A stretch of 64,000 bases of DNA. It comes from Liolophura sinensis (taxonomy: Eukaryota > Mollusca > Polyplacophora > Chitonida > Chitonidae). The DNA lies in NCBI RefSeq assembly GCF_032854445.1, contig NC_088307.1, positions 868,001-932,000 on the forward strand, read 5' to 3'. This document shows positions 56,630-64,000 of this stretch, one piece after another (the stretch's first letter is position 1; every line of letters starts with the position of its first letter). The translations under genes and the position numbers were made by a program. The notes beneath the pieces were generated by a model that had not been told where the DNA came from, did not search any database, and saw only the letters and a list, made by a program, of their open reading frames with translations.

Positions 56630-56712
56630 TATAACATGTATGACATGTATGACGTGTATGACATGTATGACGTGTATGACATGTATGACGTGTATGACAT
56701 GTATGACGTGTA
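56630..56712. repeat. 18-bp tandem repeat
   Basis: About 4.5 copies of GACATGTATGACGTGTAT, itself a 9-bp doublet. Confidence 0.93.
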
Positions 56713-57622
56713 TGTACTGTGACGAGGCACAGAATGCCTGATGGGGAAATAGCACCGCCAGCTGTTCTATTTCCCTCCCTCAGCACAACCTAGAGCAGGG
56801 GTCGATGATATAGGATATTAGCCTAATTTTCCTGAAGGATTTCTCTAGACTGAGAGCAAAACAAAATTCTTGGCTGGGTTTATTCTATTAATCACACTAA
56901 TTTATCTACAAAGCCATATATATGTTCGTCGATATCTTTTGTTTTAATTGTCACAAATTTCTAAAACATGCCAGCTGTATCCGTCGGGGGTTGTGGGTAG
57001 GGGCTCTTTGATGGACCAGCCAATTATTTTAATGTGAGACTGCCACCTGGCTAAATTTGCACAGCTGTGTAGGCATATACGATATGGCACATTATACTAC
57101 ATATATAGCTTTACATATTATGTTCTATATCCCGCTGGCACGTGTTGAGCTTGACTATATATGTATGTGTGCGTATAATATATAGGTCATGTAGTTGTGA
57201 ACCAGTCCACACTTCACTGGCTACAGAGTCGGGAGCATGTCTCAGTTCAGCTACTCTACATTAACTGATGTCACTTAGTCGTACCCACTTGTTAGTCACA
57301 GAGGAATTTTGCTCTGTATACAACTTCAGCATTTACTCCGAAGGATGACACGCACATTGTGACCTATAGACCTGCACAACGCTATAATGAAGTTACCATC
57401 TCCACGTCTAAGCACAGATGCGTGTGTTGCACGTGCACGTGGTATAAAGTATGCGTGGCGTATTATAACCGATGTCAGTTCTCGCGCCTAACGAGATTGA
57501 TCTCTGCATCTGTCTGCTAAAAGAGATTATTATATATGATTGGCCGCTGACCCCGGCTCAATTATTTATGTAGGTCAACTCGGTCGGGGTAGCGTGCAGT
57601 CGGACATGTAAGTGTACAAATG

Positions 57623-57623
<1 letters not shown>

Positions 57624-57684
<61 letters not shown>
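57624..57684. repeat. (AT)n dinucleotide microsatellite
   Basis: About 30 uninterrupted AT dinucleotides. No gene is seen from 56713 to 58207. Confidence 0.97.
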
Positions 57685-57688
<4 letters not shown>

Positions 57689-58207
57689 AACAGCGCTGGG
57701 AAAATCAATGCACTGCCGCATTCTAGAACATGTGTACACGAACGACCATTACATTTCACTTCGGTCGATGCGGGCATTGATTGAGGGTTGAGGGTGTATC
57801 TGGTATACAACACTGGGCCAATAACCCCTCAGCATAACCCGGTTAGTGTTCACACACTAGTACAAGTAGTATCTGTGCATACTAAGTCGTGCCACCGTGA
57901 ACGTATGGAGACGAATAACGCGCTGCTCTAGTCAAAAACTGATCTAGGAGGCAGCACACGTTATAGTGTCAGAGATGTGTAGCGGTACCATGATGTACAT
58001 GTATGCCTATACACCTAATAGCACTCACCAGTCAGTCGCTCTGGCTCGAAGACGGAGCTGCAGTGATCCAGCTGCTGTTTTCTCTCAGGTCCGCGCGTTG
58101 TGTGTAGTAGGCTGTGGCGATCACCCTATCCATCTCTCTTCAGCATCCATACCAATCGGATGCAGATGCTGACGCGGCTGCGCCCGAAATACCGCGTCCA
58201 TGCTAGG

Positions 58208-58480
58208 TCACGTGATTTCCCGAATATTTAGCGCATTCCAGCATCTGTTTGGTTGGAATGGTAAACATCTCAGCACGAGATAAACTGCCTTGGTTTTCTG
58301 AAATCGCTCTGCAATCAGCACCACCATAGCATGGTCGACTTTCACCACCCATTGCGCACTATGGTCGCCTGATACCTTAGCCAGTCTTTGTTTATTTACT
58401 TTTTCTTTGACAAAGCAAGTGTAGATTCGGAGACCAGGCTTCGGATGTAGACTGACATTTATATATTTCTGTGCGGTAAA
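58208..58480 (-). CDS. Low-confidence open exon candidate
   Basis: A 90-codon frame follows an acceptor-like GCGTCTTTTACCGCACAG and runs to TGA. It includes GLRIYTCFVKEKVNKQRL and AERFQKTKAVYLVLRCLPFQ. No family is recognised. Its phase does not accept the signal exon at 58996-59051 (that join makes TGA). It could be a chance frame. Confidence 0.15.
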   Translation of the reverse strand, partial: FTAQKYINVSLHPKPGLRIYTCFVKEKVNKQRLAKVSGDHSAQWVVKVDHAMVVLIAERFQKTKAVYLVLRCLPFQPNRCWNALNIREIT

Positions 58481-58995
58481 AGACGCACAGGGTATAGACA
58501 TTTCATTTAGGGCTGAGTCGCAGTTGCCTGCATGTGGGTATCAAGTAATGAAGCTCCACATGAGGATGTAAACAAGGGTGTGTTATGTTCGTTCATTTGT
58601 GAGTTAACAGTCAGTTAGTTTGACGAGTATGATTTATTGATGGGTATAATTAAGCTAATGTACATATAAATGTCCAAGAGAAATCGCCAAATATCATGCC
58701 AGTAATAATACTCTTGCAAGACTGTATCCATTATGACTGAGCTATGAGACCCCGTTGCCCTCGTTTGTTTATATCACATAGGTTGAGCGGGCTTTGTGTT
58801 TAAGAGTTTTAGAATTTGGTGGCATAGTTTCAGTGAGGTATTATATTTACAATAAAATTTTGTCAAGCTGGTGTTGAGGTTTAGCTTAGATCTCACCACA
58901 GGCGAACGGAACCGGTTTCCTCCACCCACAACGGTAACGGACGCTTTACAGGTGAAAATCGCACACAATTTAGCACGTACAAAGCTGTAGCTTAC

Positions 58996-59051
58996 CAGTC
59001 CCTGAACGCCACCAGAGCGGCTGCAAATACCAGAACAATGATAATTTTCAT
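58996..59051 (-). CDS. Candidate signal-peptide first exon
   Basis: The ATG at 59051 encodes MKIIIVLVFAAALVAFRD and reaches a GTAAGC donor in phase 2. A good acceptor, CTAAACATTCTTCAG, lies 19 bp before the ATG, implying a 5'UTR intron. No matching second exon could be placed with confidence at lower coordinates. A Cys-rich segment at about 58900-58946 fits in phase but would need a ~50-bp intron. Confidence 0.45.
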
Positions 59052-59317
59052 CTCCTGTAGATTCAGAACCTGAAGAATGTTTAGTGCAAAGTTAAACGTC
59101 AACGTCGTCCATTAATGGTTCAAATTGGTGCGACATTATACACGTAACTGATTCTGTATAGCTAGGATTCGTCGTGAAATTGACATCGTTTTGGAACGAG
59201 TCACTAGATTTAAAGGCACACCAGTCTTGGGGAGTTAGCTATGGAGACCGCCTAGCTAAATCCGGACACTAATGTTTGAAGTATTGTAAGTCCAAAGCGG
59301 ATAATAAACACATTTAA

Positions 59318-59382
59318 CCCCCGGTTATGCGCGGTTTCCTCTCACCGTAATGCTGAGAAAATAAATAAATAAATAAATAAGT
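59318..59382 (+). mobile_element. SINE remnant, 3' end
   Basis: CGCGGTTTCCTCTCACCGTAATGCTG-like sequence followed by AAATAAATAAATAAATAAGT resembles the end of the 37691 family with its centre deleted. 59383-60204 shows only a possible tRNA-like B box in reverse at about 59507 (GGTTTGGAACC). Confidence 0.5.
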
Positions 59383-60204
59383 ACAGAAATTGGATGTTAT
59401 TTACAACATGGTTGTAAGTAGCCGTATTATGCCATTTGTGATTTGGGCTCTGTTGATACGATACAAATTCCACTGCTGAAAACTGATTAAGACCAGCCCG
59501 GGTTTGGAACCAGTGACCTCAGACTCAGGCACCTAACTAATAAGCAGCTAATTAGTCTAGACCGACGATTAGGAGTCTTGCTGAATAACGTCTGCATCAA
59601 TAAGAACGGAGCCCAGGTTCGAGACAAAGTGCCGTCATATGCATGAGATTTGAAAGGAAAGAAAACCATACAATAACCCTTAAGTTATTTCTGAAGAGGG
59701 ATTCTGGAAACGGCACTGAACGGCCATATTTATTTTGACGTGTTTGGTATGACTCTAAAAAGTTTTCAATCTGCAATTCTTATGAGGCCTTGGGATACGA
59801 CTTAGAAAGAAACCAGAAACACGAAGGATGTGTCGCGTCACTTGTACCCACGCCCATACGTCTAAAGGTAGAACATGGTTCAGGTGATGTAAGCGGAAAC
59901 AATTACATCGTCGGGTTATAGAAATACTTCCCTTCTGATTGGTTAATATTGATGGAGGTGCTAACTTATTTCTTACCTTGCGCGATTTGGCTTAATTTTG
60001 AAATGCGATAACTCGGTGACGCAACATCACAAAAATGAAAAAGTATGCTTTTCTAATTGATGAATATTTGGGATAAATTATGGATACCTCAAGCAATCTT
60101 GGTCTATTTTCTGTTCCTTTAAGATGACCACATACTATACATGTAGACCGAGTCAGTGCACTCTAAATGGGATATATCTTATATGGTGTCTTCATTTTAT
60201 ACCA

Positions 60205-60595
60205 TAATCCTTACAGCGCATGCGTCGCTCACTACCATTCGCTTTACATCACTGCCACCTGTAGACAAGCTTTGGACCCCATGGGACACACGTAGACTTG
60301 TTAAGGCGTAGCCTCATCCCCTATGCCTTCTCCCGGATCAACATTCATCAATAAAGTTGTTTTAGGTTTTGGTTAGAATCATTTTTTACATACTCTAGAT
60401 AAAGAGAATGCATCTGTGTAAAGAACTATTAGAGACAAAGAGTGAGACGTCTTGAGTTTTCTGACATCCCTACCTGGCTCATCACCGTAATCCCCGTGAC
60501 CTCGGCGTTGTTCAAGATTTCTGTACAAAATTTGCTATTGGTGGCCGTGATGTAAAGCGAAAGGTAGAGAGCGACGCACGCCCTGTCTGGAGTAT
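60205..60595. mobile_element. MITE with inverted ends, copy 2
   Basis: Aligns throughout with 3736-4138: CCTTACAGCGCATGCGTCGC left end, TCATCACCGTAATCCCCGTG internal, GGTGGCCGTGATGTAAAGCG and GGAGTA right end. It is flanked by TA. Confidence 0.8.
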
Positions 60596-60747
60596 GGTTT
60601 TATACCTCATCATTGGTACAGTCCTTAAAAAACATCGTCGTGTTATGACCGAAACGACTATGGAAATCCAATGTCGATGGAACGGCGTGATGATACGCTT
60701 CATCGATTCTACACCGACAGATGAGTTCGGAAAGATGTACGTGTCAA

Positions 60748-60862
60748 TTTATTTGATTAGTTCCTCACGCCGTACTCAAGAATATTTCACTTATACGACG
60801 GCGTCCAGCAATATGATTGGAGGAAACTCAGCCCATTCGGGAAAAAACACCTATCATCTATA
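60748..60862 (-). mobile_element. SINE fragment
   Basis: CACGCCGTACTCAAGAATAT, TTCACTTATACGACGGCG and GGAGGAAACTCAGCCCATTC match the 3' half of the 37691 family in reverse. Confidence 0.85.
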
Positions 60863-61629
60863 AACATTGTATCTGTCCAGCTTTGATGGCGGAATTAACT
60901 CCAATTAAGCGTGTTCAGGAAAACAGAATAGGCCTACAGTTGTCATTTGATATGAGATAATATGGTTAATTATGGAGTAAATCTCCTTCCTACTTACGAT
61001 AGCGTGTATCGACGAATTAACTCATCCTCGCTGTCGACCGTGGAGTTCATGCCATTCATTTGTGTCCTCCGCATCTACAGGGGATTTACAGTCCCTCTTT
61101 GTAACCGGAAATAATCGACAAGGTAGACGAAGACATGGCATTTGTTTGTGACGCTTAACAAGCAGGAATGTATATGGACCCTATCTGACTGGATACGAAA
61201 AGCCTTTTTTGATATCTTTGAAGCCGGCTCCCACTCTCCCGGCAGGTTGGGTATGTCAAATACCTAGTGGTAGTTGCTCTGCAGTCCTGGTGTTGTACCA
61301 AACATTCGTAAACCAGTCGTAATGGACGATTGTGGGGTCACCTGGGCGAAGGCATCTTGTCGTTACGTGAATACAGGTTGGAGAGTCGACCCTAAAGGGG
61401 AGTAATCGCAAGAGCATGCAATTTACAAAACAACGTTAAACACACATCGCCAAAGAACGATGGAAAGATATAAAAGTAAGGACAGAGATAAGAAGTCAGT
61501 AGATTTCAGTGGTACTGGAAGGACACAATCATAAGTCTGGACGCTTGGGCTAGAACAGTAACACAAATCGCGCGTTAAGTCTGTCAACAGGGTCAGTCCT
61601 GGATCTGGTGACACCTAAGACTTTAAAAG

Positions 61630-61893
61630 ATGAAGTTGAAGCTTCCTCGCTTGGCGCTCAGCACCAAGGGGATAGCACAACGAGTGGTTAACCCGTATCA
61701 GTACAATGACTCAGGCGGGGCGGCTTTACTTGCCTTCAGTAAGTCGTCTCAGTGAAACAGCACTAGATAAAAAAGCGGTGGAAATCCGTCCTGCAACAAG
61801 GAGGCACACTACGTGCACATGCAGTCATATGAACTCCTTAATATGACTGAGAAATTGTTAAGTACGAAGTTAAACCTCAAGCACTCACTGTTT
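61630..61893 (+). mobile_element. Second SINE family, near full length
   Basis: Starts near GCTTCCTCGCTTGGCGCTCA and GCACCAAGGGGATAGCACAA, passes CAGTACAATGACTCAGGCGG, and ends TATGACTGAGAAATTGTTAA, GTACGAAGTTAAACCTCAAG, CACTCAC. This family provides the 63-bp fragment at the GT14 acceptor (36639-36701). Confidence 0.8.
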
Positions 61894-62179
61894 GTAGAAT
61901 GGTCGATAATGAGAAGTATGTATTTTATTTGCTCTTTTATTTCATCCAGTTGTATGTCCAAGGTGATGATTTTTTCTCAACACGATGCATATACCGTCCA
62001 AAGCCGGTTAAGCGGAATTGAACACAGTTTTGAGGGTTTCTGAAAACTCCGTACACATTTAATCACAAGAAAATTATGTTCATTGTTAAATTCAAGCAAC
62101 CTAAAGTGAAGGCGTTCAGTGGAATATCTTTGATTCATGTAGGCCTACGCTAGTTTAACCATATCTAAAACATCACCAC

Positions 62180-62262
62180 AATTTTGGTCGCCGTCGTAGG
62201 CTTATAGGTGAAATGTTGTTGAATACGGCTTGAAACACCAATGAAATAAATTAATTAAGCGT
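62180..62262 (+). mobile_element. SINE fragment, 3' end
   Basis: TTGGTCGCCGTCGTAGGCTT, GTTGAATACGGCTTGAAACA, CCAATGAAATAAATTAA. Confidence 0.7.
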
Positions 62263-62569
62263 AAATAAAGACAGACCCCTGCTGCGTTGGTTAAGTAATC
62301 CGCAAAAGAATGTCATACACGGCCAATCAAATAAATGCTAAGTCCATTCGAGTCCATTCGTCCAACTAGTGATGGCTTCTTTCTGCACGGCAGATTCCAA
62401 ATAGCCTACAGGCTGCTTACACAAGGGAATCGTACGCCTAAGTTGATTGTAAACAACAATCTGAATCTGGAAACTAAAAATGGCCCAACTCTGAGCAGTT
62501 TAGAATAAAATGGATGAATCACACACACCAAACGTGCCATCACCCTGTCTCGTAACAACGTTACTTTTT

Positions 62570-62725
62570 ATTGCATTCCCGGTGAAACGTCATGAAGTCA
62601 CAGAAAGACTGAACACTTGTAACCTATGGGTGTAACATCCGGTTGGTCTATTTAAAAACAACATTGCATATGATTGGTCAATTGCGTGTTCTTGACTGAC
62701 AGTTCGGAAAGGTCTATTACAATCT
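62570..62725 (-). mobile_element. Dispersed repeat, single-unit copy
   Basis: Reverse complement of 21590-21722, including TGACTGACAGTTCGGAAAGG, TGATTGGTCAATTG and CGTCATGAAGTCACAG. Only one 36-bp terminal unit is present here, against five at 21451-21605. Confidence 0.6.
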
Positions 62726-63049
62726 AGCGCTATTACTAAGCCACGAGTTCATTTTGACTGGCCAAAGTAAGATAAATATGATCCATACAAACCTAAGATG
62801 TAAGTGAATGCAGTGAGCTGAATGCTGATCTCTACAGAATCAATCTAACTGATCAGTGCTACTGTATATACACATGGCCACCATGTCGAATTTGCCGCTC
62901 ATATTAATTTATGCACACATTTTTACACTGTGGATACATTTATTGCAGATAACAACAGATTCAATAGCATATGGTATCTTTTACTCCATTTATTTCAACT
63001 AGTATTGAATTTCGATTTCCATTCCGCTCCAAAATTACGTCACACTACC

Positions 63050-63190
63050 CACCTTTCCAGTTTCATGTTGTCCCGTCCCTACTTTTCCACCCCTTTCTAT
63101 ATCCAACCCCTATTTTCCCCACCCTACTTGTCCGACACTTACTTTTCCCACCCCTACTTGTCCCACTCCGACTTTTCCACCCATCTATAT
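63050..63190. repeat. Pyrimidine-rich degenerate short repeat
   Basis: Repeats of CCCCTACTTTTCCCACC-type motifs, about 17-20 bp. Two overlapping frames (62930, 62971) are open here only because of composition. Confidence 0.75.
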
Positions 63191-63534
63191 CTTGCTGATA
63201 TAACCCTCTTCCCGCCTCGTTTAATTCTGCTATGTTATTATAACTTTAGCCATCTTTTGTATTTACAGCTTCTACAGAAAGGGTTGTATAGGTTGTAGAA
63301 CTTTTCACCTTTGATCAATTGTCAATAAAATATGTTTAAGCTAAAACTTTACAAAACTTGAAACGATGTTCATCAAAAGTATAATTCACATACATATCAA
63401 ATGAAACATTTAATATTGCAACGCTTGGTTAACATACCAGAATGTTTTTATGAGGAGAAAGCAAGTAAACTTATATAGCACATACGGCCATGTCACGCGA
63501 AAATGGGGAACACAGAAGTGATTTGCACTGTTTA

Positions 63535-63612
63535 TCGTCATGCGAGGGAAGGGCAATAACTCTGTTCATATCATCGTGCGAGGGAAGGGCAATAGCTCTG
63601 TTCGTGAAACCG
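63535..63612. repeat. 39-bp direct duplication
   Basis: GTGCGAGGGAAGGGCAATAG / ATGCGAGGGAAGGGCAATAA followed by CTCTGTTC occurs twice in a row. The remaining sequence from 62726 to 64000 shows no gene. Confidence 0.85.
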
Positions 63613-64000
63613 CCATGTAAATGTGGTCCACAGCGTTATACAGCACGATATAACCGTGAGCCATTCTGATAAAATTTACTTCTAACAATTGGCGGACGTT
63701 CGTTGGACATTAACTATTTCCACATTCACACTGTAGTACACGTACACAAGCAGGTGTATGCGTCATTTGGTTGCTTTATATAGCAAACTCATAAAACATG
63801 CATCAGAATTAATAAATCAGGCATAAACACAAGACAATGTTATTTTTACTAACAATGCAATTTTATTTAGAATATATAATAATTTTTATATTGTAGCGGG
63901 ATTGTAGGAAGTAGGCCTAGTATTAAAGAAATAAATTTAACGTGGGGAAGTTTAATAATATATTCATGTTTTAATGAATTTTCACGGAAGTTTTGTTAAG

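Overview
This is nuclear DNA from an animal, most likely a mollusc or another lophotrochozoan. Three genes have short, phase-consistent exons with GT-AG introns. The window also carries tRNA-derived SINEs of a type common in molluscs: one with a tail near ATTCTTGAGTACGGCGTAAA, the other ending near ATTGTTGAGTACGACGTTAA. About a third of the window, by my hand tally, is minisatellite, and many arrays lie inside introns. The species call is inference.

Layout. 1-600: 41/42-bp minisatellite. 605-4683 (+): three-exon kelch-repeat gene resembling Rab9 effector RABEPK, with a repeat-filled intron 1 and a tandemly copied splice donor in intron 2. 4684-18335: no gene recognised. It holds several minisatellites, three palindromic MITE-like elements (one more lies in RABEPK intron 1 and one in intron 2), and a decayed GIY-YIG retroelement embedded in a 76-bp array. 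18336-27386 (-): a proposed, previously unrecognised multi-exon gene for a small secreted cysteine-rich protein, rebuilt by hand from splice sites. Its introns hold the 45-, 28- and 17-bp arrays. 28848-30540: two LINE fragments head to head. 32635-37034 (+): three-exon GT14 (core-2 beta-1,6-GlcNAc transferase-like) gene. A 63-bp SINE fragment beside its last acceptor is flanked by a 13-bp target-site duplication that copies the acceptor. 37200-42860: SINEs and three minisatellites. 43152-46071 (-): two-exon cGAS-like (Mab-21) nucleotidyltransferase with intact catalytic acidic residues and a predicted N-myristoylation signal. 47130-54905: five large arrays, the last three joined end to end and sharing a core. 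55000-64000: small repeats, SINE and MITE copies, and one candidate signal-peptide exon at 58996-59051 (-).

The genes do not form a pathway. RABEPK relates to endosome-to-Golgi traffic, the GT14 enzyme to Golgi O-glycan or glycan branching, and the cGAS-like protein to innate nucleic-acid sensing. Family calls rest on remembered family features and motif reading, since no searches could be run. Exon boundaries were read by eye from splice motifs and phase and need transcript support.
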